The notes beneath the pieces are model-generated. The model ran no database searches. It had not been told where the DNA came from and was given only the letters and a program-made list of their open reading frames with translations. Shown here piece by piece: positions 46,616-56,841 of a DNA stretch of 64,000 bases; within the stretch, counting starts at the first letter, position 1, and every line of letters begins with the position of its first letter. The stretch is from Fluviibacter phosphoraccumulans_A. GTDB lineage: Bacteria > Pseudomonadota > Gammaproteobacteria > Burkholderiales > Rhodocyclaceae. The stretch lies in contig CP126743.1 in the NCBI GenBank assembly GCA_036287865.1, forward strand, positions 1,240,001 through 1,304,000. The letters run 5' to 3'. The translations under genes were made by a program, and so were the position numbers.

Positions 46616-47389
46616 CTATTCGGGGACTTTACAGCCAACCAGCGTCTCAATCAGTAGCCGTACTTTGCACATTGCAGTTTCTAGCACCGGCCCCAGCGCA
46701 CTAAACTCGATGCCATGAACGCTTTCACCAATCCCTGCGGCGTAATTGGCTACAACATTGAGCTATGCATAGGGGATCCCCAGTTCACGAGCCAATACGG
46801 CTTCTGGCATACCTGTCATACCCACCACATCCGCCCCGTCTCCCGCTAACCGGCGGATCTCGGCTGCTGTTTCCAGTCGTGGGCCCTGAGTACATGCATA
46901 GACACCCCCTTCATGGACATTAAAGCCAAGTAGATCTGCAACACCGGAAAGTTGGCTGCGAATGTCTTCAGAGAACGGGTGCGTGAAATCAATATGCATG
47001 TCGACACCGGGTTCGGTGCCATGAAACGTGGAAGCCCGGCCCCAGGTGTAATCAATCATCTGATCAGGAATGACCAGATCACCGGGGCTCAGGGTTGGAT
47101 GTATCGATCCGACCGATCCAACAGCAACAATCCCGGTGACACCCAGAGAATGTAATGCGTAAATATTAGCGCGATAATTAATCCGGTCCGGCTGAATAGT
47201 ATGCCCATAGCCATGTCGTGCAAGAAATACCATGGGGTGCCCACAAATAGTGCCCAGAGTCATTGGGCACGATGGCTCGCCATAGGGCGTACGCACAAAA
47301 CGTCTATGCGCGCCTTCGAGAATCGGCAGGTGATTCAGGCCACTGCCACCGATAATCGCCAGCAAGGGCGGCTTAATTGTTGTATTCAT
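46616..47389 (-). pseudogene. mtnP: S-methyl-5'-thioinosine/thioadenosine phosphorylase, interrupted by TAG
   Basis: A purine nucleoside phosphorylase-family enzyme recycling methylthio-nucleosides from polyamine synthesis. The N-terminal phosphate loop IIGGSGLNHL, RHGYGHTIQPDRINYRANIYAL, and VVGMTGMPEAVLARELGIPYA are clear. TAG at 46763-46765 then stops the frame, while homologous sequence continues in frame (LNVVANYAAGIGESVHG) for 48 more codons to TAG at 46616-46618. The lost helix completes the fold. The ATG at 47389 has a GAGG ribosome site. It lies downstream of an unknown methyltransferase and hpt. A single point mutation would explain the loss. The Met-Thr-Gly-Met segment fits the phosphorylase family; thioinosine versus thioadenosine preference is not certain. 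Confidence 0.8.
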
Positions 47390-47400
47390 ACGGTCCTCAA

Positions 47401-48135
47401 TCAATTAATCACACTGCTAGCAGTACTCTGCATACGCTCGAGTGTCGCCTCACCGAGCACCGGCACCATGTTACCCGGCATCGCATGGTGAATCGAAGTG
47501 ACAGGCAATGACAACTTTCTAAATTGAACATTCGGCAAACTCACACTGAATGGTGCCCTGTCTATGACCGATGTCGCAATCATTTGCATCATGATTTGAC
47601 GCCCTGCATCTTTCATCGACCAGGGCAATATCGTCCGATCAGCCAGATGAATGGTCTGGATCGAATCAATCTGCCCGGCTAAAGCAACAGCAGCCTGCTG
47701 AAACGCAAGACGGTATTGCATCACTGCATATTGCTCAGGGATGTCTCTGAGCAAAGCATCTGCAGGCGCACCGCCTATCCAGAGCACCATCGCCTGAGGC
47801 GCGAACTCATTAAGATCATTGATCAACAGTTCATTCACCTGCCGGATATCTGCCAAACCATAGATCGCATCAGGCACACGTTCGCGCGCAGCCTCAAGGC
47901 AATCCATGCGGTTATCCAGGGCAAAGAGCGTCTTTCCATGCTTTGCCAGTGCGGCTGTCGAGTGCCCGAACCCACAACCAATCTCCAGGACGCGATCGGC
48001 CCGCACACAATGACAGAGCCAGTCATAAGCACCCTGCTTTTCAAGATCCGCTGCTTCTGCCGACCATCGATTCAAGGTATCGACAAGCGGTTCTTCAAGC
48101 ACGGTGGGTTTACGCGCAGATGGCTGCTGACTCAT
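47401..48135 (-). CDS. Class I SAM-dependent methyltransferase of unknown target
   Basis: A 244-residue protein with SAM motif I RVLEIGCGFGHSTAAL at about residues 48-63 and an acidic motif II region ALDNRMDCLEAA. The C-terminal half does not recall any characterised methyltransferase. It overlaps the hpt stop by 4 bp and is followed by the phosphorylase remnant, so it shares an operon with purine salvage genes. The context suggests a nucleotide- or nucleoside-related role, but nothing in the sequence proves it. Confidence 0.75.
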   Translation of the reverse strand: MSQQPSARKPTVLEEPLVDTLNRWSAEAADLEKQGAYDWLCHCVRADRVLEIGCGFGHSTAALAKHGKTLFALDNRMDCLEAARERVPDAIYGLADIRQVNELLINDLNEFAPQAMVLWIGGAPADALLRDIPEQYAVMQYRLAFQQAAVALAGQIDSIQTIHLADRTILPWSMKDAGRQIMMQMIATSVIDRAPFSVSLPNVQFRKLSLPVTSIHHAMPGNMVPVLGEATLERMQSTASSVIN

Positions 48136-48662
48136 GCCGGACCAGCCACGAAGATCCCATTCGCATTACGCCATAAGCCATCGACATCAAGCCCGAAACC
48201 ATAAACATAGCGATCCGGTGTTTTTAATGCGGGATAGTCCGGCTGGCATGGCTGCGGGGTCGCTTTGTCCTTATGGGTCAAGACAGCAATCTCGACACTA
48301 CGAGCGCCTTCATTCTTTAACCATAGGGCAATTTCATACAGTGTGACACCTTCATCGAGAATGTCATCTAGTAGTAAAACATCCCGACCATGCAGTGATT
48401 TTCTCGGACGAACTAACCAATGAAGCACCCCACCGGTTCGAGCTTCATCGTAACGACTGGCATGTACATAATCGAGATCTAACGGAAAGTGCAGACGGGG
48501 TAGCAAATGACCGGCATAGACAACTGCACCGGTCATGACGCAGAGCACCAGGGGGCAAGTCTCTGCATAACGCGCATTCAATAAACGCGCCTGTTCGTCC
48601 ATAAGCCCATCAATTGCCGAGCGGTCAAAAAGACATTCTGCAACTGATGGATCGTGACGCAT
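48132..48662 (-). CDS. hpt: Hypoxanthine-guanine phosphoribosyltransferase
   Basis: A 176-residue type I PRTase salvaging hypoxanthine and guanine with PRPP. The PRPP motif is VLLLDDILDEGVTLYEIA, and the CVMTGAVVYAGHLLPRL loop and the DYVHASRYDE flexible loop are present. The ATG at 48662 (MRHDPSVAEC) was chosen because upstream in-frame sequence lies inside galU. It starts 17 bp after the galU stop and overlaps the methyltransferase gene. Intact. Confidence 0.92.
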   Translation of the reverse strand: MRHDPSVAECLFDRSAIDGLMDEQARLLNARYAETCPLVLCVMTGAVVYAGHLLPRLHFPLDLDYVHASRYDEARTGGVLHWLVRPRKSLHGRDVLLLDDILDEGVTLYEIALWLKNEGARSVEIAVLTHKDKATPQPCQPDYPALKTPDRYVYGFGLDVDGLWRNANGIFVAGPA

Positions 48663-48678
48663 TTTAAAACCCGATAAA

Positions 48679-49545
48679 TTACTTAATTGATTCGAGGTAC
48701 TGACTAAATTCCGCGCCCACTTCCGGGTGACGCTGACCCAACGCAACGGTGGCCTTGAGATAACCCAGCTTAGAACCGCAGTCGTAGCGCACACCATCAT
48801 AGCGATAGGCCAAAACCTGCTCTTTGCCTAGAAGGCTGGCAATGCCATCCGTCAGCTGAATTTCGCCACCGGCACCTGGTTTGATATTTTCCAGGTGATG
48901 AAAGATGCGGCCCGATAGGATATAACGGCCAACCACCGCCAGCGTTGATGGCGCTGTAGCCGGATCCGGCTTTTCAACAATGGCATTCACCTGCTCGAGG
49001 CGATCCGACACCGTACGCGCATCCACAATACCGTAGCTCTTTGTGTCGGCTCTAGGTACATCCTGCACACCCAGCACTGAATAGCGATAGTAATCGTAAC
49101 AATCAACCATCTGTTTCATAACAGGGATTGAGCCATCCAGAAGATCGTCAGCCAGCAGCACGGCGAACGGTTCATCACCGATGACCGGTTTGGCACAAAG
49201 AACCGCATGGCCCAAGCCGAGTGGCTCAGCCTGACGGATATAGATACAGTTCACATGCTTGGGCAGAATATTCTGAACGATATCAAGCAGTGCCTGCTTG
49301 TTCTTCTGGGCCAGCTCGCTCTCAAGCTCATAGGCCTTATCAAAATGATCTTCAATAGCGCGCTTGCTCCGCCCGGTCACAAATACCATTTCGGTAATGC
49401 CAGCCGCAACAGCTTCTTCAACCGCGTACTGGATCAGCGGCTTATCTACCACCGTGAGCATTTCCTTCGGGCTCGCTTTAGTAGCGGGCAGGAATCGTGT
49501 GCCCAAACCGGCCACCGGAAATACTGCTTTACGAACCTTTTTCAT
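48679..49545 (-). CDS. galU: UTP-glucose-1-phosphate uridylyltransferase
   Basis: A 288-residue nucleotidyltransferase making UDP-glucose for envelope polysaccharides and trehalose. Signatures are FPVAGLGTRFLPATKASPKEML at the N-terminus (shown in two overlapping parts: FPVAGLGTRFLPA and TKASPKEML), VDKPLIQYAVEEA, and EKPDPATAPS. The ATG at 49545 is the family start. It lies 32 bp downstream of ligA. Intact. Confidence 0.94.
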   Translation of the reverse strand: MKKVRKAVFPVAGLGTRFLPATKASPKEMLTVVDKPLIQYAVEEAVAAGITEMVFVTGRSKRAIEDHFDKAYELESELAQKNKQALLDIVQNILPKHVNCIYIRQAEPLGLGHAVLCAKPVIGDEPFAVLLADDLLDGSIPVMKQMVDCYDYYRYSVLGVQDVPRADTKSYGIVDARTVSDRLEQVNAIVEKPDPATAPSTLAVVGRYILSGRIFHHLENIKPGAGGEIQLTDGIASLLGKEQVLAYRYDGVRYDCGSKLGYLKATVALGQRHPEVGAEFSQYLESIK

Positions 49546-49577
49546 CGAACACTCCGTATCAACTGCATTGATAGTTT

Positions 49578-51692
49578 TCATGATTGTAAACGTTTCAGGA
49601 ATTCAGCTTCATCCAGAACAGGGATACCGAGGCTTTGTGCCTTATCCAGCTTGGATCCTGCAGCCTCACCGGCAACCACCCAATAGGTCCTGGATGAAAC
49701 AGCGCCAGAGACTTTCCCGCCCGCTGCTTCAATTAGCGCTTTGGCTTCATCACGGCTCAGGTTTGGCAAGGTGCCCGTCAAAACAATGGTTTTACCCAGC
49801 AGCGGCCCTTCGGCATGCTGCACGGGGATGTCCTGCCAATGCACACCCGCCGCCTGCATACGGAAAAGCACATCGCGGTTATGGGCTTCAGCAAAAAAAG
49901 CAACAATGGAATCAGCAACAACAGGGCCAACATCGGGTACCAGCATCAATGTGGCGGTATCGGCTTGGACAAGCGCATCCATGGACCCGAAATAACGCGC
50001 AAGATCTTTAGCCGTTTGCTCACCAACATTTCGAATACCCAGGGCATAAATCAATTGATCCAGACGGGCATGACGACTTTGTTGAATCGCCGCAACCAGA
50101 TTCTCAGCGGACTTTTCGGCAAAGCGATCTAATGACACCAGTTGTGGCACGGTTAAGGTATAGAGATCTGCGGGGGAATGAACCAGGCTGGCCTCAACCA
50201 GCTGATCCACGATCTTTTCCCCCAGGCCTTCAATATTCATCGCGCGACGGGAGGCAAAATGCCGTAGAGCCTGCTTACGTTGGGCAGGACAGACAAGACC
50301 ACCCGTGCAGCGAGCAACGGCTTCATCAGGCGGTAGCTCAATATGGGAGCCACACTCCGGACAAAGCGCCGGACAAACCATGAGCGAGTGAAGCGGTTTG
50401 CCATCGGCAGACAGCGGACGTCGATCAGGCAGGCTGGAGACGATTTCAGGAATCACATCGCCAGCCCGTCTTACCACTACCGTATCGCCAACCCGGATGT
50501 CTTTGCGTGCCAACTCGATAAAATTATGCAGCGTGGCATTGGTGACAGTCACCCCACCCACAAAAACCGGTTCCAGACGTGCAACCGGAGTCACCGCACC
50601 TGTGCGACCAATCTGTACATCAATGCCTTCTATGCGCGACAGGACTTCTTCGGCGGGGAATTTATGGGCAATGACAAATCTCGGGGCGCGCGACACAAAG
50701 CCCAAGCGACTCTGTAAATCACGACGATCTACTTTATAAACGACACCATCAATGTCATACGATAAGGAAGGCCGTTGCAAAGCCATCTGCTCGTAATAGC
50801 CCACAAGACCTTCTGCACCTTCAACCACTGCCCGTGTTTCAGCCACTCGAAAGCCGAGGCCGGAAAGCCAGGTAAGGATGCCCGATTGCGTATCGGGCAC
50901 ATCAAGTTGATTGCCTTCACCAATACCATAGGCAAAAAATGTGAGTGGGCGCTGCGCTGTGATCGCCGAATCAAGCTGACGCAAACTGCCTGCCGCTGCA
51001 TTACGCGGATTAGCAAACAGTTTTTCACCAGCGGCCTCCTGGGCGGCATTCAAGCGGGTAAAGTCTGCACGACGAATCAGCACCTCACCTCTCACTTCGA
51101 AACGTCCTTGTGGCACCGGTTGTTGCTTTAGCCGCAAGGGAATACTTCGAATCGTCTTTAAATTCAGTGTGACATTCTCGCCGGTTGTGCTATCGCCGCG
51201 CGTTGCGCCTTGTTTGAAGATGCCGTCTTCATAGACCAGTGAAATGGCGAGACCATCAAATTTTGGTTCACAGGCATAGGCAACAGGCGGTTCGGCGTCT
51301 GAAAGACCTAGGCCTTCCCGGCAGCGCCGATCAAATGCCGCCACTTCTTCAACACTAAGTACATTGTTAATCGACAACATCGGTGTTTGATGTGTCACTG
51401 CTTCAAATACAGCCAGTGGTTTTGCACCAACGCGCTGCGTTGGTGAGTCAGCGGTTACTAAAGCCGAATTTGCCGCCTCTAGTGATTCCAGTTCACGAAA
51501 CAGCCGATCATATTCGGCATCAGGAACTTCAGGGGCATCACAGACGTAGTACGCATGCACATAACGATCGAGCAACACCCGTAATGACGCAATACGATCT
51601 GCGACACCCTGGTCGGATGTTGATGTCCCCGATTGTTTGGGAACGCTAAAATCAAATGCGTCCTGCACCGAGCCAATCAGGAGAAGAGACAA
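49578..51692 (-). CDS. ligA: NAD-dependent DNA ligase
   Basis: A 704-residue essential ligase sealing nicks with NAD. The catalytic Lys144 is in CEPKFDGLAI. The OB fold, the four-Cys zinc finger (CPALCPECG ... CTGGLVCP), tandem HhH motifs and a C-terminal BRCT domain (GKTIVLTGTLPNLSRDEA) follow. The start is uncertain: no ATG lies near the N-terminus. The frame opens with TTG at 51692 inside the end of zipA, and GTG at 51668 is the other candidate. The upstream neighbours zipA and smc form the conserved smc-zipA-ligA order. Intact. Confidence 0.95.
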   Translation of the reverse strand: MSLLLIGSVQDAFDFSVPKQSGTSTSDQGVADRIASLRVLLDRYVHAYYVCDAPEVPDAEYDRLFRELESLEAANSALVTADSPTQRVGAKPLAVFEAVTHQTPMLSINNVLSVEEVAAFDRRCREGLGLSDAEPPVAYACEPKFDGLAISLVYEDGIFKQGATRGDSTTGENVTLNLKTIRSIPLRLKQQPVPQGRFEVRGEVLIRRADFTRLNAAQEAAGEKLFANPRNAAAGSLRQLDSAITAQRPLTFFAYGIGEGNQLDVPDTQSGILTWLSGLGFRVAETRAVVEGAEGLVGYYEQMALQRPSLSYDIDGVVYKVDRRDLQSRLGFVSRAPRFVIAHKFPAEEVLSRIEGIDVQIGRTGAVTPVARLEPVFVGGVTVTNATLHNFIELARKDIRVGDTVVVRRAGDVIPEIVSSLPDRRPLSADGKPLHSLMVCPALCPECGSHIELPPDEAVARCTGGLVCPAQRKQALRHFASRRAMNIEGLGEKIVDQLVEASLVHSPADLYTLTVPQLVSLDRFAEKSAENLVAAIQQSRHARLDQLIYALGIRNVGEQTAKDLARYFGSMDALVQADTATLMLVPDVGPVVADSIVAFFAEAHNRDVLFRMQAAGVHWQDIPVQHAEGPLLGKTIVLTGTLPNLSRDEAKALIEAAGGKVSGAVSSRTYWVVAGEAAGSKLDKAQSLGIPVLDEAEFLKRLQS

Positions 51693-52729
51693 TGTGCCAA
51701 TGCCGAGCCCGGCTCAATACCCTGCGCTTGTAGCATGGCATTCAGACGAATCACCTGATTGACCAGTAGGGCCATGCCCTCTTCGCTCATCGCGCGCCCG
51801 GAATCATCAACAATGTCCGCATCCAGGGTTGTCGCCAGTGTGCGTGCCAAATCCAGCATTTCAACAACCACGGCATCCGGACGCAGCACATGGGGGAAGT
51901 CCATAACCAGGCTAACGAGTGAGGCGCTTTGATCTGCCTGCAGCTGGAAATCGACATTGCCTGTTGTGCTCAGACGGGCATAATTCGGCAAGTCACCGAT
52001 CAGCGACATTGCCGATGCGCTCAATGCCAATTTCTCGAGGGTACTCGCCATATCCTGACGTGGCTTAAGATTCAAGCTGATCAGGGCGTCCACACGCACG
52101 CAGAAGGCATCAAGATTCGCTGCGCGATCAATCAAAGTGGCTTCGGACTCGACAGAAAGCCCTGCCAAGAGCATTTGCGCCAGACTTTCGAGGGAACGCA
52201 TCCATTCATGGAGACTATCCGGTGATACCGGGCCGCGTCTGGATGCCAGCTGCATCCGTGCCCGCAAATTACTGACAATGGCTGAATTAGGTAGCACATC
52301 GGCAGCATGCCAACCATCGCCCGAATAGAAATCAACACGCTCGAAACGTCCTGCACCCATCTGATTCAGGGTGTCACGAATAGAACCCGCCGTGCGCGGT
52401 TCGTAGAAACGTAGCGTCGCGATGGCGTCAATCCACGACTCAACCTCAGTCAACGCTGCGATAGGTTCAGGCAACACAGCGGAAGATTCTGAAATGATCG
52501 GTTCTGCGGGCATCTCCCCAGCCGTATTGTCAGCCTCGGTTTCCCCATGATTCCACACGGGTTCTTGACGATCCAAGTTAGCACCCTCTTCCACCGCTTC
52601 AACGACCACCTCGGCAGGCTCGGGGGCATTCAATTTGCGGTGTTTATGCTCGACCCAACGGTTGTAAACCACCACCAGGATGATGGCAAGCAGGCCAATG
52701 CCCAAAAGACTCAGTTGCAATTCGTTCAT
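51677..52729 (-). CDS. zipA: Cell division protein ZipA
   Basis: A 350-residue essential divisome protein anchoring FtsZ to the membrane. A single N-terminal membrane helix (LSLLGIGLLAIILVVVYNRW) is followed by an acidic, Pro/Glu-rich linker (about residues 35-90). The C-terminal FtsZ-binding domain begins near residue 105; it is diverged, as is common in betaproteobacteria. The ATG at 52729 lies 3 bp after the smc stop. Intact. Confidence 0.88.
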   Translation of the reverse strand: MNELQLSLLGIGLLAIILVVVYNRWVEHKHRKLNAPEPAEVVVEAVEEGANLDRQEPVWNHGETEADNTAGEMPAEPIISESSAVLPEPIAALTEVESWIDAIATLRFYEPRTAGSIRDTLNQMGAGRFERVDFYSGDGWHAADVLPNSAIVSNLRARMQLASRRGPVSPDSLHEWMRSLESLAQMLLAGLSVESEATLIDRAANLDAFCVRVDALISLNLKPRQDMASTLEKLALSASAMSLIGDLPNYARLSTTGNVDFQLQADQSASLVSLVMDFPHVLRPDAVVVEMLDLARTLATTLDADIVDDSGRAMSEEGMALLVNQVIRLNAMLQAQGIEPGSALAHCLFS

Positions 52730-52731
52730 GA

Positions 52732-55700
52732 TCAACCTGCTGTCGTTTCGCGCATTTGCAGCGCTTCTTCCATATCGACTTCTACGATTCGTGACACGCC
52801 AAACTCCTGCATGGTCACACCGACCAACTGATTACCCATCTCCATCGCAATCTTATTGTGGCTAATAAAGAGGAACTGGGTTTTATCCGACATACGCTTC
52901 ACCATTTCGCAGAAACGGACGGTATTGGCATCATCCAGTGGCGCATCCACCTCATCCAGCAAGCAGAATGGTGCCGGATTCAACTGGAATAGCGAAAACA
53001 CAAGCGCAATCGCCGTGAGCGTTTTCTCACCACTCGACAGCAAATGAATCGTCGAATTCTTCTTACCGGGTGGTTGGGCCATGACCTGAACACCCGCATC
53101 GAGAATCTTGTCGCCCGTCATGATCAGACGTGCCTCACCACCACCAAAGAGGCTCGGGAACAAGGTGCCAAAGTGCTGATTCACAGCATCAAAGGTGGAT
53201 TGCAACAGCGTCCGGGTTTCGCGGTCAATACGACGGATCGCATTTTCCAGCGTTTCCATCGCCAAAAGCAGATCTTCAGACTGGGCATCCAGATAGTTTT
53301 TCCGCTCGAGGGCCGAATTCAATTCGACCAGCGCCGCCAGATTAACCGGATCCATCGCTTCTATTTCGCGTTGTACGCGGGTAATGATCGACTGCAGTGG
53401 TCCGGCCTTAACGTCACCAATCCCTGACACCAGTACTTCAATCTGCTCTGGTGTACAACCTGCTTCGATCAACAACCCTTCGTACTGCGCTGCAGCCAAC
53501 TCGGCCGCCTGGTGTTTCAATTGATGATCATTAATGCGTGCGCGTACTGGCTCCAGCTGCTGTTCCATGCGCATCCGGCTTTCTTCCAGAGCACGGAGTT
53601 CACTGGCCTTACTCTCTGCCGCATCCCGAATTTCGGCCAACGCCTGTTCTTTCTCCGTATGCAGGCCCAGTGCCGATTCCAGCTTTTCACGCAGTTCATC
53701 GCTGTCAGCACCCTCAAGCTCGGACTTGGCATGGACTGTGCTGTCTTCAATACGACGGCACTCCTCAACAGAAAGCCGCGCCTGATTTCTTAAATCATCC
53801 AGGCGGCTCTGGCATTCACGGCAGGAGAACTCGGCTTCCTGCACGTCGCGTTCAACTTTAACCATGGCATCGCGCGCATCACGCAAGGCACGGCTGGCAG
53901 TTTCTCGTACAGAAAGACGTTCACTCAGTGAGCTTTGAGCAACCGCCACAGCCGATTCCAGATTTTGCAGTAATGCGCTTTGCTCCTCCAGACGCTGTTG
54001 TTCTGCCTGCAACTCGGCTTGTTGTTCGTCACGTCCGGCATTCAGCGATCGGACGCGTTCTTCGTAATGACGAACCGCCTGCGCCAGCCTTTCGTGTTCG
54101 ATCGCATGACGATTCTGCTCTGCCTGGGCTGATTGCGCCTGCTGACGCAAGCCTTCCATGGTCAATCGTGTAGAGCGTAGTGCTTCACGTGCCGCTTCAA
54201 CACGCGCATTAGCTTCATCTAATGGTATCGCCAGCGCTTCCACGCGCGCCCGCGTCGTTTCCAGTTCCTGCTGACGCTCTAATAATCCATGATCTGCTGC
54301 GTCTGGCGCAAAGAAGGTAACGCTATAGCGATCCAGCAAATGGCCTTGCGGTGTAACAATTGAATCGTCTACAGACAATTGGTTCTGTATCGCACGCGCT
54401 GCTTCCAGAGACGGCGATGTTCGTACTCCGGCAAGCCAACGGGCTAATACCGGCTTAATCTGATCATCCAGACATTCCACCTGGGTCATCAATGCATCCA
54501 CACCGCCATTTACCGATGCGTTTTTCGTCTCTGGCATCAGCAGGGTTAAGCGTAATGACGGCGGCTCGGCAAAACAACGATTCAGTTCTGGCAGATCCTG
54601 CTGGCCACAGGCCACTGCTTTCAAACGATCACGCAGTACGGCTTCAACGGCTAGTTCCCAGCCGTTGGTGACACGAATCTTCTGCCAGAGAGCGGGACGT
54701 TCCTGCAATCCCGCCTTGCGCAGCCAATTTGGCAACGAACCAGTTGCCTGCACGCGTTCCTGCAGTTGCTTGAGTGCCTGATGACGTGCCTGAGTCTGGG
54801 TAAATTCCTGTTGCAAGGTCCGCTGCTGCTCCGTAGACTCCTGCAAATGCTGTTCTGCGTCTGTCAGACTTTCTTCAACCGCCGTCTGTTGTTCCTGCAA
54901 TTCTGCCAGCGCCATAGCAGCCGATTCACGCTGCTCTGCCAGCGCTTGTAACTGGTCGGCGTCCGGTGGCGTCAGCGACGACTCATCACGCTGCAAACGT
55001 TCGATCTGTTGAACGATCCGCGCCAAATTGCGCTCTGCATTGCTCCGGTTAGCCTGTGCCACCTGCAAACGCTGCTCTAGGCCGGACAACTCGCCACGGA
55101 ATTGGCTGGCCTGCTCCTGCGCTTCGCGTTCAGCCTCTTCAAATGCAGGTAGCCCTTCCTGAGCGCGCTCCAGCATCTCCTGATTCTGCGCCAGGCGCAT
55201 TGCGGCATGTTCCTGCAGCTCGGTCCAGCGAACCAGATCCTCTTCGGCTTGAACCTGGCGTTGTTTCCAGCTTTCCCGATCGACCATCAGCTGTTGCAAA
55301 CGGGCTTCGAGATTACGACGCGTTTCCTGTCGATGGCGAATATCGGCTTCAATGGTGGCGACTTCAGCATTAATGCTAAAGAATGCGCTTTGCGCCGTCT
55401 GCACCAGATCGTTGGCGGTGTAATAGGCTTCACGCAGGGTTTCTAACTCAGCTTCAATATTGCGCTGGCGTGCAACCGTTTCTTCCAGTTCAGTCTGGGC
55501 TGCAGCAAGGCCGGAAGACAATGACAGTGCATCCGTGCGACCCTCTTGCAGCTTTACCGACCACAGTTTCTGCTGGGTGCTGATTAGTTCAGCCTGCAGA
55601 CTCTGGTAACGCTCAGCAACCTCAGCCTGGCTTTCAAGGCGGCCAATCTGGGTACCTAACTCCTGTCGGATATCTTCCAGTCGTGCTAGGTTTTCACAGG

Positions 55701-56259
55701 TATCCGAAAGGCGCCCTTCGGTTTCCTTACGACGTTCCTTATAATGGGTAACATTGGCGGCTTCTTCCAGAAAAACCCGCAGTTCTTCAGGCTTGGCTTC
55801 AATAATCCGGGAAACGGTACCCTGACCGATAATGGCATAGGCACGCGGGCCCAGGCCAGTACCCATGAAGAGATCCGTCACATCCTTGCGACGCACCTTC
55901 AAATTATTAATAAAGTAATCCGACTGACCATTTCTAGTCAGCACACGTTTTACCGAAAGCTCCGCATACTGCGACCACTGCCCTACGGCGCGGCCCAGAG
56001 TGTTGTCGAGCACCATCTCGACACTGGCACGCGATACCGGCTTGCGAGAGCTCGTGCCATTAAAGATCACGTCCTGCATCGACTCACCGCGCAGCTCGGT
56101 GGCCCGGGTCTCACCGAGCACCCAGCGCACCGCATCCATAATATTGGATTTGCCGCAGCCATTCGGACCCACCACGCCAATCAATTGACCAGGAAGTTCG
56201 ACATTAGTCGGATCAACGAAGGATTTAAAGCCGGCAAGTTTAAGCTTGGTAAGTCGCAT
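52732..56259 (-). CDS. smc: Chromosome segregation protein SMC
   Basis: A 1175-residue ATPase of the condensin-like SMC-ScpAB complex. The N-terminal Walker A is VVGPNGCGKSNIMDAV. Long coiled coils flank the hinge at about residues 520-670. The C-terminal head has the LSSGEKTLTAIALVFSLF signature and Walker B PFCLLDEVDAPLDDANT. It diverges from queF and heads the smc-zipA-ligA run. Full length with no break, which is notable given the damage in dispensable genes nearby. Ends in TGA. Confidence 0.96.
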   Translation of the reverse strand: MRLTKLKLAGFKSFVDPTNVELPGQLIGVVGPNGCGKSNIMDAVRWVLGETRATELRGESMQDVIFNGTSSRKPVSRASVEMVLDNTLGRAVGQWSQYAELSVKRVLTRNGQSDYFINNLKVRRKDVTDLFMGTGLGPRAYAIIGQGTVSRIIEAKPEELRVFLEEAANVTHYKERRKETEGRLSDTCENLARLEDIRQELGTQIGRLESQAEVAERYQSLQAELISTQQKLWSVKLQEGRTDALSLSSGLAAAQTELEETVARQRNIEAELETLREAYYTANDLVQTAQSAFFSINAEVATIEADIRHRQETRRNLEARLQQLMVDRESWKQRQVQAEEDLVRWTELQEHAAMRLAQNQEMLERAQEGLPAFEEAEREAQEQASQFRGELSGLEQRLQVAQANRSNAERNLARIVQQIERLQRDESSLTPPDADQLQALAEQRESAAMALAELQEQQTAVEESLTDAEQHLQESTEQQRTLQQEFTQTQARHQALKQLQERVQATGSLPNWLRKAGLQERPALWQKIRVTNGWELAVEAVLRDRLKAVACGQQDLPELNRCFAEPPSLRLTLLMPETKNASVNGGVDALMTQVECLDDQIKPVLARWLAGVRTSPSLEAARAIQNQLSVDDSIVTPQGHLLDRYSVTFFAPDAADHGLLERQQELETTRARVEALAIPLDEANARVEAAREALRSTRLTMEGLRQQAQSAQAEQNRHAIEHERLAQAVRHYEERVRSLNAGRDEQQAELQAEQQRLEEQSALLQNLESAVAVAQSSLSERLSVRETASRALRDARDAMVKVERDVQEAEFSCRECQSRLDDLRNQARLSVEECRRIEDSTVHAKSELEGADSDELREKLESALGLHTEKEQALAEIRDAAESKASELRALEESRMRMEQQLEPVRARINDHQLKHQAAELAAAQYEGLLIEAGCTPEQIEVLVSGIGDVKAGPLQSIITRVQREIEAMDPVNLAALVELNSALERKNYLDAQSEDLLLAMETLENAIRRIDRETRTLLQSTFDAVNQHFGTLFPSLFGGGEARLIMTGDKILDAGVQVMAQPPGKKNSTIHLLSSGEKTLTAIALVFSLFQLNPAPFCLLDEVDAPLDDANTVRFCEMVKRMSDKTQFLFISHNKIAMEMGNQLVGVTMQEFGVSRIVEVDMEEALQMRETTAG

Positions 56260-56384
56260 AATTCGTGATGCGCCCGTTAGCGGACGTAGTTATTAGGCAA
56301 TCAGCCCAGAATATGGCTGAACTACCGGTAAAGGCTGCTTATAATATCAGTTGCAGAGAACCAGACACATAAGAGCTTTCACCT

Positions 56385-56804
56385 ATGAGCACCCAACCGA
56401 GCAAGTCCCTAGAGACCTTTCCGAACCCTACTCCTCAGCGCGATTTCACGATTCACATGGAAAACCCTGAATTTACATGTCTTTGTCCTAAAACCGGGCA
56501 GCCAGACTTTGCCACATTGATCCTCGACTACATTCCGGATCAGCTGTGCGTCGAGCTCAAAAGCCTCAAACTCTATATGTGGAGCTTCCGCGACGAGGGC
56601 GCCTTTCATGAAGCCATCACCAACCGGATTCTAGATGACCTGGTTGTAGCAACGCAGCCCCGTTTCATACGTCTGACTGCAAAGTTTTACGTACGTGGCG
56701 GCGTTTTCACAACGGTTATCGCCGAGCACCGCAAGCAAGGCTGGCAGCAGCTACCCCCTGTCACGCTGGTTGAGGTGGCTGGACAGGCCAGCACACGCGG
56801 CTAA
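56385..56804 (+). CDS. queF: NADPH-dependent 7-cyano-7-deazaguanine reductase
   Basis: A 139-residue type I QueF of the tunnelling fold that reduces preQ0 to preQ1 for queuosine tRNA modification. The catalytic Cys34 and Asp41 lie in CLCPKTGQPDF, and the substrate Glu is in the following VELKSLKLYMWSFRDE segment. The length fits the short, unimodular form. It is divergent from smc, and a small exported-protein gene starts 38 bp after its stop. Intact. Confidence 0.93.
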   Translation: MSTQPSKSLETFPNPTPQRDFTIHMENPEFTCLCPKTGQPDFATLILDYIPDQLCVELKSLKLYMWSFRDEGAFHEAITNRILDDLVVATQPRFIRLTAKFYVRGGVFTTVIAEHRKQGWQQLPPVTLVEVAGQASTRG

Positions 56805-56841
56805 ACCCACCCATTACATTATCGCACCCAGGAGCACCTCC

